64,000 nt of DNA from Streptomyces longisporoflavus (GTDB taxonomy: Bacteria > Actinomycetota > Actinomycetes > Streptomycetales > Streptomycetaceae), in assembly GCF_014649775.1 (NCBI RefSeq), contig NZ_BMTR01000026.1, positions 34,319-98,318 on the forward strand, given 5' to 3'. A program made the position numbers and the translations under genes. Shown piece after piece: positions 41,145-49,541 of this stretch (its first letter is position 1; every line of letters starts with the position of its first letter). Below the pieces are notes generated by a model. That model saw only the letters and a list, made by a program, of their open reading frames with translations, did no database searches and was not told where the DNA came from.

Positions 41145-42792
41145 GGTCTCCCCCTTCGGTGGTCCGCAGGTCGATGAGGAACGGCTTGTCGTCCGCGAGC
41201 ATCCGCTTGACCGCGTAGCCGACCTGGTCGTGGTCGTCGACCCGCAGGGCGTCGACGCCGAATCCCTCGGCGATCTGCGCGAAGCCCAGGTCGGGGCGGG
41301 AGAGGTCGAACGGCGTGGGGTACCCGTGGGGGGCGACGTCCCGTTCCCGCCAGTACTGCTCGATGTTGAGGTCGAGCAGCTTGTAGCTGCGGTTGTTGCA
41401 GATGACGAACTTGGCGCCGATGTCGTGCCGTACGGCGGTGTAGAGCGCCTGGAAGGTGTACATGGAGCCGCCGTCGCCGGTGAAGCCGATCACGGTCTTG
41501 TCCGGGTGGGCCAGCTTGATGCCCATCGCGCCGGGGATGCCCACGCCGAGCGAGCCGCCGCGGGTGGAGAACCAGTGGCCCGGCCTGCGGCCCGGCAGAT
41601 GGGCGTTGAGTGCGCCGGCGGCGGTCAGCGCCTCGTCGAAGACCATCACGTCGTCGGGGACCTGGGCCGCCAGTTCCCGCAGGAAGGCGTGGAGCAGCGA
41701 ACCGTCGTCCGTGACCGGCGCGGGCCGCTGTGCCCGGCGCGTGGCCAGGCGCTCGGCCGCCGCCGCCCGGTCGGAGTCGGACAGCTCGCGCTCAAGCTGC
41801 GCGGAGAGCGCGGAGAGGGTCTCCTTGGGGTCGGCGACCAGACCGAGGGTGACCGGGTGGTTCTTGGCTATCTCGTAGTCGTCCAGGTCGATGTGGACGA
41901 TCCGGGCGTCCGCGCGGAAGGGGTCGCCGGTGTCCGGGAAGACCTCGGGGAAGGTGTACGTGCCGACGACCAGGACTGCGTCGGCGTCCTTGACCGCGGC
42001 CGTGCTGACCGCGCCGAACATGTGGCCCAGGTCCCCGCGGTAGAGGGGGTGGGTGACGTCGAGGTTCACCTCGGAGTAGTTGACGCCGTGCACGTCGGCG
42101 CCCAACTGCTCGGCCACCCGCACCAGTTCCCGCTGCGCGCCGGACGCCGCCACGCCGTCCCCGACCAGGACGAGCGGATGCCGGGCGCCGGTCAGGAGGC
42201 GTGCCGCCTGCTCCACGAGCGGGGCTGCCGGCACGCTCCTGGTGCTGGGCGCCGAACTCGGCACGATCTGCTCGGTGTTGAGCGCGTCGAGGACGTCGAG
42301 AGGCAGCGCCACGAAGACGGGTCCCATCGGCGGCGTCATCGCGATCTTCATCGCGCGGCGCAGGACCCGCAGGACAGAACGCGGGTCGGTGACGCGGGTC
42401 GCGTACTTGGTCACGGGCTTGGCCATGGCGACCAGGTCGGCGGCCATCTGCGCGTCCATGGACTCGTACCGCACGCCCGATTCGCCGGCGATCGTGAGGA
42501 TCGGCGAGTGACCGCGCTTGGCCTGGTAGAGCATGCCGATGGCGTTGCCGAGTCCGACGCCGCTGTGCAGCTGGAGGAGTGCGGGCCGGCCCGTGGCGCG
42601 GGCGTAGCCGTCCGCGATGCCGACCGCGACGGTCTCCTGCAGGGTCAGGATGTACTGAAGGTCGCCATAGTCCTCCAGCGCGTCCAGAAAGCCCTGCTCG
42701 ACCGTCCCCGGGTTGCCGAACATAAAGGGAATTCCGTCGGCAATGAACTGCTCGATGATGGCCGCATTGCCCTGCCTGGCCCCTCGCCCCAT
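41137..42792 (-). CDS. Benzoylformate-decarboxylase-like ThDP enzyme (second copy)
   Basis: ThDP enzyme of 551 residues. The catalytic glutamate is in LTLQETVAVGIADGYARATG; the substrate-site LHSGVG retains the histidine equivalent to MdlC H70, unlike the paralogue at 21.4 kb; the ThDP motif GDGGSMYTFQAL with NNRSY is complete. The reaction is probably decarboxylation of a 2-oxoacid such as a phenylglyoxylate analogue, or an acyloin ligation; no substrate is assigned. It is flanked by two DJ-1/PfpI proteins in one operon. AGAGAAGG precedes the ATG. Confidence 0.88.
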   Translation of the reverse strand: MGRGARQGNAAIIEQFIADGIPFMFGNPGTVEQGFLDALEDYGDLQYILTLQETVAVGIADGYARATGRPALLQLHSGVGLGNAIGMLYQAKRGHSPILTIAGESGVRYESMDAQMAADLVAMAKPVTKYATRVTDPRSVLRVLRRAMKIAMTPPMGPVFVALPLDVLDALNTEQIVPSSAPSTRSVPAAPLVEQAARLLTGARHPLVLVGDGVAASGAQRELVRVAEQLGADVHGVNYSEVNLDVTHPLYRGDLGHMFGAVSTAAVKDADAVLVVGTYTFPEVFPDTGDPFRADARIVHIDLDDYEIAKNHPVTLGLVADPKETLSALSAQLERELSDSDRAAAAERLATRRAQRPAPVTDDGSLLHAFLRELAAQVPDDVMVFDEALTAAGALNAHLPGRRPGHWFSTRGGSLGVGIPGAMGIKLAHPDKTVIGFTGDGGSMYTFQALYTAVRHDIGAKFVICNNRSYKLLDLNIEQYWRERDVAPHGYPTPFDLSRPDLGFAQIAEGFGVDALRVDDHDQVGYAVKRMLADDKPFLIDLRTTEGGDHG

Positions 42793-42829
42793 GTCTGCCT
42801 TCTCTCGATTCCTCAGTCGTTGCCGCGCA

Positions 42830-43666
42830 TTACCAGCCGAAGCGGCGCAGGCCGTCTTCGAGCACCTCGACGACCTTTTCTCCGGTCAGATAGGAATCCG
42901 GCGTCGAACGCCCGGTGATGAACGGATAGTCCACGATCACCGAGGTCTCTTTTCCGAAGTTCCCGTGATAGCGGCCGTCGGGGCCCGTGGCGTCACGCAG
43001 GATGTATTCGAGCGGATACGGCGGCGGGCCGATCACGAAGTCGGTGCCGAGGAATCCGGTGCCGTCCTTGTAGTCGTACTCCTTGCAGTGGCCCGTGACG
43101 TGCTTGCCCCAGATGATCGACTTGCGGTCCTCCCAGTCGCGGGCGAAGGCCAGCGGCGCGACGCCGTAGCACTCGGCCGCGATCGGCTTGCCGGCGCGCA
43201 GGAAGGACAGGATGATCTGATGCACCCGCTCGTTGTTGGCGAGGTCCACGACCGGACCCGAACCGCCGACGATGAGCAGCGCGTCGTACTCCTCCAGCTC
43301 CTGCGCCACCACGTCGACGGCCCGGTGGTAGGCCTCCAGCTTGCGCAGGTAGTCGTCGTCGGCCGTGTAGGGGCGCTCGGGGATCCAGCTGGAGATGTCC
43401 GTCGGGTCGTCGAGCCGCTCGGAGGCGTCGATCTCGCGCGTGAGCTTGGCGACGGCCTCGGAGGTGACCGAGCGGCCGAGCGGCGGGTCGATGTACTCCG
43501 GGTCCATCGACGGCGGCAGCGCGTGGGCGCGCTTGCCGGTCGGGGTGGCGAACTCCACCTCGTAACCGCGCTGGTCGAAGTGGTGCAGGGGTCCGACGAG
43601 CTCCTCGCCCCAGTAGCCGTACTCCGACAGAATGACGAGGATCTTCTTGGCGTTCTTCCTGGCCAC
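42830..43666 (-). CDS. DJ-1/PfpI family protein (second copy, larger)
   Basis: Protein of 278 residues. The start ILVILSEYGYWGEELVGPL and the nucleophile cysteine C166 in PIAAECYGVA place it in the DJ-1/PfpI/Hsp31 superfamily, with a longer cap region than the first copy. A conserved glutamate near residue 15 is present. GTG 43664-43666 follows GAAGGAGCC. Hsp31-like members show glyoxalase III or deglycase activity, which would remove the reactive dicarbonyls expected from sugar phosphates; this is inference from context. Neighbours are 37 and 86 bases away, same direction. Confidence 0.8.
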   Translation of the reverse strand: MARKNAKKILVILSEYGYWGEELVGPLHHFDQRGYEVEFATPTGKRAHALPPSMDPEYIDPPLGRSVTSEAVAKLTREIDASERLDDPTDISSWIPERPYTADDDYLRKLEAYHRAVDVVAQELEEYDALLIVGGSGPVVDLANNERVHQIILSFLRAGKPIAAECYGVAPLAFARDWEDRKSIIWGKHVTGHCKEYDYKDGTGFLGTDFVIGPPPYPLEYILRDATGPDGRYHGNFGKETSVIVDYPFITGRSTPDSYLTGEKVVEVLEDGLRRFGW

Positions 43667-43752
43667 GCCGGCTCCTTCGGTAATCGGTTCGGGATGGGTG
43701 GCCGGGCGCCGCGACGGAAGGGGGCGGCGCCACAGCCACCTGATCAGGGGGA

Positions 43753-44457
43753 TCAGCGGGCCTGCGGGCCGATGATCCAGTTCTCCTTCGACGCGAGGGA
43801 GAAGACGTACTTCTCGTCGACGATCTCGTCGCGCGCCGCCTTCACCTGCTCGGTGAAGTAGGGCGAACGCAGCGCTTCCTCCAGGGCCCGCGCGTCGTCG
43901 AACCACAACTGCTCGACGCTGTCGAAGGACGCCTCGCCGAAGACATAGGCGCCGTCCACCGTGTGGGCGTGCAGATAGCGGCGCAGGCCGGGCGTGCCCT
44001 TGACCACCGAGGCGTACGAGTCGAGGGTCTGCTTGCGGTAGTCCTCCAGGGCGAGGCCCGGACGGCGCTTCTGCAGGACGGTGAGCTTGACCCAGTCCTG
44101 GCCCTTGGCGAGCGGCGGTCCCGCGACGATCTCGTGCGCGGTGGTGTCGACGACGATCGTCTGCCAGAACGCGGCCCAGTTCGGCTCGTCGAGCCGGGCG
44201 CCCTGCAAGAACTCCTCGGTCTGCAGCGAGGCCAGCTGCTCCTCGCCGTTGGCCAGGAAGATCTCCGCGATGCCCTGGTGCGGCAGCGCGGGGCTGCCGA
44301 GATTGCCCTCGATCTCCACCACCGTGTCGACCATGTACTTGCGGATCTGCGGAATCTTCGACGCGTACCGCACCGCGTGGACATTTACCCAGTAGTCCTG
44401 GAATTCCTGTGCCGTCATACCCGGCTTGGGCGCAGCCAGAATGAACTGGTGGATCAT
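43753..44457 (-). CDS. Didomain EthD-like protein
   Basis: Protein of 234 residues with two alpha+beta ferredoxin-like repeats, about 1-110 and 118-228. Each starts with a family strand: MIHQFILAAPKPGMTAQEFQ and WVKLTVLQKRRPGLALEDYR. EthD domains form dimeric barrels; single-domain relatives occur in ether catabolism and polyketide cyclisation. A covalent dimer from gene duplication is likely. ATG 44457 is preceded by AGGAGAATCC. Confidence 0.8.
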   Translation of the reverse strand: MIHQFILAAPKPGMTAQEFQDYWVNVHAVRYASKIPQIRKYMVDTVVEIEGNLGSPALPHQGIAEIFLANGEEQLASLQTEEFLQGARLDEPNWAAFWQTIVVDTTAHEIVAGPPLAKGQDWVKLTVLQKRRPGLALEDYRKQTLDSYASVVKGTPGLRRYLHAHTVDGAYVFGEASFDSVEQLWFDDARALEEALRSPYFTEQVKAARDEIVDEKYVFSLASKENWIIGPQAR

Positions 44458-44571
44458 CGGATTCTCCTTTGGATGGGCTCACTCATGATGTCCAGCGGGC
44501 ATCAAGAGGGGCAAAGAAGGAAAACCTACTTCCTGAACTTTCCCCCGCCGACGACTTCCGCCGGCAATCCG

Positions 44572-45537
44572 TCAGGGCGCCTTCAACTCCGGGGGATAAA
44601 GGAAGTAGTTGGCCGCCGACGCGGCCTGTGCGCCTTCGTGCACCGCCGCCGATACCTGGTGGGAATGCGGCGCCGTGATGTCTCCCGCGGCGTACACACC
44701 GGCGACGGACGTGCACTGCTCGGTGTCGACCTCGACATAGCCGTGCCGGTTGAGCCGGACGCCCAGATCGCGGGCGACGGCTGTCTCCGGGGTCGCGCCC
44801 TGGATGGAGAACAGGGCGTCGAGTTCCAGGCGTTCGCCGCCCCGGGTCACGATGGCCGCCAGCCGGCCGTCCGTACCCTCGGCGCCCTCGGCACCCTTGA
44901 TGCGGTCGTGCACGACAGGGACGCCCGCCGCGGCGAGTCGCCCCGCGAAGCGCGAACTGATCTCGTTCGTGCGGCTGTTGGTGAGCAGTACGATCCGGTC
45001 GGTGAGACTGTGCAGCTGCATGGCCTCGCCCGCGGCCGCGTCGGTGTGCCCCACGACCAGGATGCGGCGCCCCCGGTTCTCGTATCCGTCGCAGGCGATG
45101 CACCAGAACATCGAACGGCCCACGTAGGTCTGCCAGTCGGGGAAGTGCGGGAAGTGGTCGAGCACGCCGGTGGCGAGGACCACGGTCCTGGCGCGCCACG
45201 CGTGGCCCTGCGCCCGGACGGTGAAGCCCTGCGTCGCGTCGCCGGTCACGCCGATGACGTGGTGCCGGGCGAAGCGGACGTGCGGGTAGCGGGCCAGCTG
45301 GCGTACGCCGAGGTCGCGCAGCTGTGTGGTGGCGATGCCGTCGGGGAATCCCAGGTAGTTGCGGTTGGTCTGGTGGTGGGTCGAGCGTCCGTGCCCGGTG
45401 TCGAAGACCAGCACCCGGCGTCCGTAGCGGGCCAGTTGCAGCGCCGCGGACAGCCCTGCGGGGCCGCCGCCGATCACTGCCGCGTCCGTGCCGCCGGGCT
45501 CACTGCCTTCGGGGTCACTCGCTGCTGCCACGTCCAT
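44572..45537 (-). CDS. Thioredoxin-reductase-like flavoprotein
   Basis: FAD/NAD(P) oxidoreductase of 321 residues. FAD motif GGGPAG (about 23-28) and the redox-active CIAC (C146 and C149 in FWCIACDG) are typical of low-molecular-weight thioredoxin reductases and ferredoxin reductases without the [Fe-S] module; ILVVGHTDAA serves as the NAD(P) motif, and GVYAAGDI the second FAD motif. No thioredoxin gene is adjacent. It could reduce a disulphide or a dithiol product. The ATG at 45537 follows GGGAGGACG. Confidence 0.85.
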   Translation of the reverse strand: MDVAAASDPEGSEPGGTDAAVIGGGPAGLSAALQLARYGRRVLVFDTGHGRSTHHQTNRNYLGFPDGIATTQLRDLGVRQLARYPHVRFARHHVIGVTGDATQGFTVRAQGHAWRARTVVLATGVLDHFPHFPDWQTYVGRSMFWCIACDGYENRGRRILVVGHTDAAAGEAMQLHSLTDRIVLLTNSRTNEISSRFAGRLAAAGVPVVHDRIKGAEGAEGTDGRLAAIVTRGGERLELDALFSIQGATPETAVARDLGVRLNRHGYVEVDTEQCTSVAGVYAAGDITAPHSHQVSAAVHEGAQAASAANYFLYPPELKAP

Positions 45538-45557
45538 TGCGTCCTCCCTCGGCGATC

Positions 45558-47072
45558 TCAGCCCGCGGACTGGCCGGCCTGCGCGAGCCTGCGCACCGCG
45601 GCCAGCGGGATGGGCAGCCACTCGGGGCGGTTGCGTGCCTCGTAGAGCACCTCGTACACGGCCTTGTCGGCCTCGAACGCGCGCAGGAGTACGGGGCTCG
45701 TGCGGGGATCCTGGCCGCCTGCCGCGGTGTAGCCGGCGCAGAAGGCGCGGCGGCTGTGCACCGCCCAGGCCGCGGCCCGGCGGGCCAGGCGCGCGGCGCG
45801 CAGGTCGCGCGAGGCGCGGGCCAGCGGCGGGCCGCCGAGGATCTCGCCGAGTGCGTGGTGTGCCGCGTAGTCGAAGGAGCGCAGCATGGCGGCGACGTCA
45901 CGCACCGCGGGTTGCAGGTGCCGCCGTTCGGCCAGAGGGTGTCCCGGTTCGCCCTCGAAGTCGATGAGGATCCAGCCGTCCTCGGCCCGCAGCACCTGCC
46001 CGAGGTGGAGGTCGCCGTGGACGCGCTGGATCGGCAGCGGGTTGCCGCGCCGGGCCACCTCGCGCAGGTCCTGGTAGGCGGTGCGCAGCCCGCGCGCGTA
46101 GGGGGTGATGTCGGGAACCTGTGCGTTGGCGTCCTCGAGGCGCTCGATGAGCGTGTCGGTCAGCTCCGCCACCTCCGAGAAGCTCAGGGGGCGGGTCTCC
46201 AGCTGCTGGGCGAGCGCGATGTGGACCTGTGCGGTGGCCTGGCCGAGGCCGAACGCCTCGTCGGAGAACCCGCCCAGCGGGGCGACCGATTCGCAGGTGC
46301 CGCGGATGCAGTCCTCCGCCTGCTTGGTGGCGATGCTCCAGCCGTCGCCGCGCGAGGGCACGAACTCCTGGAGGATGCACAGCGTGGTCGGTTCCGCGCC
46401 GGGCCGGGCCGCGATCTGCGCCCAGGCCAGCGGCGCGGCGCTCGGTACGTCGCCCGCTCGCTCCAGGGCGGCGAGCATCTCCAGTTCGGGGTTGGCTCCG
46501 GGCACGATACGGCGCAGCACCTTGAGCATCATCCGGTCGCCGAACGCCACGGAGGTGTTGGACTGTTCCGCGGTGAGCGGCCTGGCCCGCAGCCCGGCCG
46601 GGATCGTCGCTCCGGGGATGTGGTGGTATTCGAGTGCTCCGCACGGCTCGGCCGACACGAAGCGGTCGAGCAGCCGGCCCAGGAGGTCGGGGTCGCCGCC
46701 CGCTTCGTACAGCGTCAGCCACCGTCCGTCCGCGTCGGGTCCGTGGCTGGTGCCGATGACGGCGTGCGCGGGCACGCCGGGGCCGGGTCCTGTGCCTGCC
46801 GGGCCGGTGACGGCGCCGACGAGCAGCTGGTAGCTCTGGCCCTCGTCGGTACGGACCACCGCCTGGAGCAGGGCGGGCGTGCCGGGGGCGACGACCTCCA
46901 CCAGGACCGGCCGGACCACGGGCGGGCCGTGGCCCTTGTCGGCGTACCAGCGCTGTGCGGGCAGCCAGGCGGGCAGCAGGCGGCACAGTTCGTCGGTGAC
47001 GCGGTCCACGTCCTCGACGCGCAGTCCGTCCAAGCACCCTGGCGGCAGGGTGCGTTGCGTGGTCTCGGTCAT
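45558..47072 (-). CDS. pep2: Maltokinase (Pep2/Mak)
   Basis: Kinase of 504 residues. An N-terminal cap (LPAWLPAQRWYADKGHG) is diagnostic of the maltokinase family. The APH-like lobe has RVHGDLHLGQVLR and LIDFEGEP (catalytic Asp and Mg ligand). It uses ATP to make alpha-maltose-1-phosphate, the GlgE donor. Usually fused to or next to treS in actinomycetes; here no treS is seen, so maltose must come from elsewhere, for instance GlgX or secreted amylase products. The ATG overlaps the stop of the IS701-like gene by four bases (ATGA). Confidence 0.92.
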   Translation of the reverse strand: MTETTQRTLPPGCLDGLRVEDVDRVTDELCRLLPAWLPAQRWYADKGHGPPVVRPVLVEVVAPGTPALLQAVVRTDEGQSYQLLVGAVTGPAGTGPGPGVPAHAVIGTSHGPDADGRWLTLYEAGGDPDLLGRLLDRFVSAEPCGALEYHHIPGATIPAGLRARPLTAEQSNTSVAFGDRMMLKVLRRIVPGANPELEMLAALERAGDVPSAAPLAWAQIAARPGAEPTTLCILQEFVPSRGDGWSIATKQAEDCIRGTCESVAPLGGFSDEAFGLGQATAQVHIALAQQLETRPLSFSEVAELTDTLIERLEDANAQVPDITPYARGLRTAYQDLREVARRGNPLPIQRVHGDLHLGQVLRAEDGWILIDFEGEPGHPLAERRHLQPAVRDVAAMLRSFDYAAHHALGEILGGPPLARASRDLRAARLARRAAAWAVHSRRAFCAGYTAAGGQDPRTSPVLLRAFEADKAVYEVLYEARNRPEWLPIPLAAVRRLAQAGQSAG

Positions 47073-48469
47073 GCGGCAGTCACCTTCGTGTCTCGTGCCG
47101 GAACCCCGGAGTCCCTGGCCGGAACAGCCGGAACCTTCGTGTCCTCCAGTGACGGGGCCTTCGTGTCCCGTGGCGGCACCCTCGTGTCCCGCGCCACGGC
47201 CTGCGAGCCGCGTACGGAAACCTTCGTGGCGCGTGACGGAACGCGCGGGCCGCCCGCCACGGGCAGGGCGGGGTCCTGCGTGCGGGAGGGCGAGAGCACG
47301 GTGACGGCGTGCGCGAGCGACACCATCGTCATGTGGTGGTGCCAGCCGCGGTAGGAGCGGCCCTCGAAGTCGCGGATGCCCAGCCTGTCGCTCTCCTCCC
47401 GCAGATCGCGCTCCACGCGCCGCGAGAGCATCGCCGTGCGGTACACGGTGCCCAGTTGTGACTGCGCGAGGTTGGAGAGCCAGAACTCGGCGGGGGTGCG
47501 CCGCCCGGGGTCCGTCCAGGCACCCAGCAGAACGAGGTCGAGGCGCTCGGGCTGTCCCGGAGGAGCGGCGGGGTCACGGCGCAGCGTGACACGTGCCGCG
47601 CCGACGGAGGTGGCCCGCACGGTTCCCGTGGCGTGGTCGAACCACTCCACCGGCATGCGCTGTTTGTTCAGCGCGGTGTACAGATCGGCCGAGCTGCCGC
47701 GCCCCGCCGCGCCGTCGGCCGCCGCGCGCGGCGCGGGCGCCGGATCGGGCGGACCACCGGCGGGCAGGACGGCGGAGGGGTCGACCCGTACGACGAAGGG
47801 GATCTGACGGGCCGCCAGGTCCGCGCAGACCGGGCGCGGGGCCGTCTCGCGCAGGTCCATCACCACGGGCCTGCCGCGCAGGCCCCACTCCCGCGCCATC
47901 TTGCTCACGGAGTCGACGGCGCACCGCTCGGGCGGAGTGGATCCGACGTGGGTGGGGATGGACGCCCGGCGGCGCATCTCCTCCTTGCCCGTCCAGCACT
48001 CGGGCAGCGCGAGCTCCCAGTCCACCGGGCAGCTGCCGTGGTCGGTGGCGAGCCACACGCTCATCGCCTGCTGGCAGTTGACGACCCGGCCGATCTGCGA
48101 GACCCACTGGCGTTCCACCCCGACCGAGTGCCGGCCCACCTTGGTGATGACCAGGGGCTGCACGACCCAGGCGCGGGGCTGCGCACGCCGGATGAGCAGC
48201 CGTGCCAGGTCCCCGCGGACCAGATCGGCGTCCCACGGCGACTTGCTGATGAACTGGTACAGGCTCTGCTCCGCGCCGCCGCCCGCGCCATTGGCGAGAG
48301 CGCGCATCGTCTTTTTGCCCCGGACCGAAAGAAGCCCGCGTACATAAAGCTCTCCCCAGCGCCGCTGGTCGCTTCGCGGAATGGAGCGCAGGGCAGCGGC
48401 GAGAACCTCGGTGAATTCTTTCCGCGAAATGTCGTCGGGAAGCGTCTGCTGAACTTCTGCGGACACCAT
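47069..48469 (-). CDS. IS701-type transposase homologue, apparently catalytically inactive
   Basis: Protein of 466 residues of the IS701 DDE family: RHSVGVERQW and WELALPECWT follow the usual order and E369 sits in DFEGRSYRGWHHH (third catalytic position), with D205 in VVMDLRET (second). The first catalytic aspartate normally sits in a DDTG-like motif just before the RHSVGV segment; here residues 104-106 are QPL, so the triad is broken. The C-terminal 65 residues (about 400-466) are a degenerate RDTKVP-type repeat. No terminal inverted repeats or target duplication were seen, and the stop overlaps the maltokinase start, which argues that it is a resident operon gene. It may be a domesticated DNA-binding protein. 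The start at ATG 48469 follows GAGAGGGTGG. Confidence 0.8.
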   Translation of the reverse strand: MVSAEVQQTLPDDISRKEFTEVLAAALRSIPRSDQRRWGELYVRGLLSVRGKKTMRALANGAGGGAEQSLYQFISKSPWDADLVRGDLARLLIRRAQPRAWVVQPLVITKVGRHSVGVERQWVSQIGRVVNCQQAMSVWLATDHGSCPVDWELALPECWTGKEEMRRRASIPTHVGSTPPERCAVDSVSKMAREWGLRGRPVVMDLRETAPRPVCADLAARQIPFVVRVDPSAVLPAGGPPDPAPAPRAAADGAAGRGSSADLYTALNKQRMPVEWFDHATGTVRATSVGAARVTLRRDPAAPPGQPERLDLVLLGAWTDPGRRTPAEFWLSNLAQSQLGTVYRTAMLSRRVERDLREESDRLGIRDFEGRSYRGWHHHMTMVSLAHAVTVLSPSRTQDPALPVAGGPRVPSRATKVSVRGSQAVARDTRVPPRDTKAPSLEDTKVPAVPARDSGVPARDTKVTAA

Positions 48470-48815
48470 TCCACCCTCTCCAAGAAATTCGTGAGCCGCG
48501 TTCCGGTGAGCCGCGCCCCCATGACGCGGGGACCGGAACGGCCGAATCCGGGCAGGCCGCATGGCCGCGTGCCGGTTTCCGGACGCGACGGCGCGTTATT
48601 CGGTGACGGCTAAAGCCGGGGAACGGGGAAAGCGGACACGGGGCCGGCACAGCGGTGCGGCAGCACCCCGCGGGCCGCGCACCGGCCCCGTGTCCTTGCC
48701 TGCCGGCGACGGGGGAATGAACCGGCAGGTCGCGGGCGGGACGGGCCCCTCACGGGCGCCGCCTCGCCGTCCGGGAGGCACACGGCACCTCCGCCCGGGA
48801 GGCGCCGGGCACCTG
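48470..48815. other. 346-base gap with a branched hairpin (48634-48695)
   Basis: No coding sequence found. Arms GGACACGGGGCCGG (48634-48647) and CCGGCCCCGTGTCC (48682-48695) are perfectly complementary; the 34-base loop holds a smaller stem (GGTGC / GCACC). It lies downstream of the minus-strand NmrA-like gene and is a likely terminator for it, which places the promoter of the following operon in the remaining approx. 160 bases. Confidence 0.6.
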
Positions 48816-49517
48816 TCAGTGAACGGGGCCCTGGTAGGCGGGGACCCGGTCGGGGATGAGCCGGTCGAACAGCGGGGCCCAGTCGGTGGGCGCCGAGCCC
48901 GGTTCGTTGTAGAGCTCGAAGGTCGTGCCGCCGGCCGCCGGCAGGCGCAGTGCCTGCACGCAGGCCTCCGCCACCGACTTCCTGGAGACCCAGCCGTCGC
49001 CGCGGTCATGCTGCTCCAGGCGCACCCGGGCGCCCGCGACCTCGTCGTCCGTCAGCCAGCTCGGCCGTACGACGGTGTAGGGCAGGCCCGAGGCACGGAC
49101 CTCGTCCTCGCCCCGCAACCGCCAGTCGAGCAGGCGTCCGTAGGCGTTCATCGGGTGCTCACGCCGCGTCACGAAGATCTGGCTGACCAGCACCACGTGC
49201 GGGCGCTGCGCGCCGTCGGCCGCCGCGGCGAGCATGTTGCGCACTCCGTCGTAGACGGTGGACTCGGGGCTGTGCGGCCCCGAGTCTGCGGTGCCGGGCT
49301 CGACGGTGAACACGATGCCGGAGCAACCGCTCACCGCAGGGCCGAGCGAGTCCGTGTACCGCACGTCGGCTCGCCGTGTCTCCACTCCGAGCGGCAGCAC
49401 CGCACGCTGCGGATCACGGCTGATCACTCGTACTTGATGGCCTTCTTCGAGCAGGCGGCGCGTGATGAGCACGCCTGTCCTGCCCGCCCCTCCGATAACG
49501 GCAATGGGGCTCTGCAT
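48816..49517 (-). CDS. NmrA/NAD(P)-binding SDR-like protein
   Basis: Atypical SDR-like protein of 233 residues, starting IAVIGGAGRTGVLITRRLLEEG with the GGAGRTG dinucleotide loop. It resembles NmrA/YwnB-like NAD(P)-binding proteins that sense redox state or act as quinone reductases. YxxxK is not obvious. The ATG follows GGAGGGG. It is 24 bases downstream of the nucleotidyltransferase gene. Confidence 0.78.
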   Translation of the reverse strand: MQSPIAVIGGAGRTGVLITRRLLEEGHQVRVISRDPQRAVLPLGVETRRADVRYTDSLGPAVSGCSGIVFTVEPGTADSGPHSPESTVYDGVRNMLAAAADGAQRPHVVLVSQIFVTRREHPMNAYGRLLDWRLRGEDEVRASGLPYTVVRPSWLTDDEVAGARVRLEQHDRGDGWVSRKSVAEACVQALRLPAAGGTTFELYNEPGSAPTDWAPLFDRLIPDRVPAYQGPVH

Positions 49518-49541
49518 GGTCCCCTCCAGGGATGAGCGCCG

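Noticed and set aside
48634..48695. Long inverted repeat as a possible transposon end of the IS701-like gene
   Set aside because: The two arms are adjacent to each other on the same side of the gene and form one hairpin; no matching copy is at the other end, so it is a terminator rather than IS ends.
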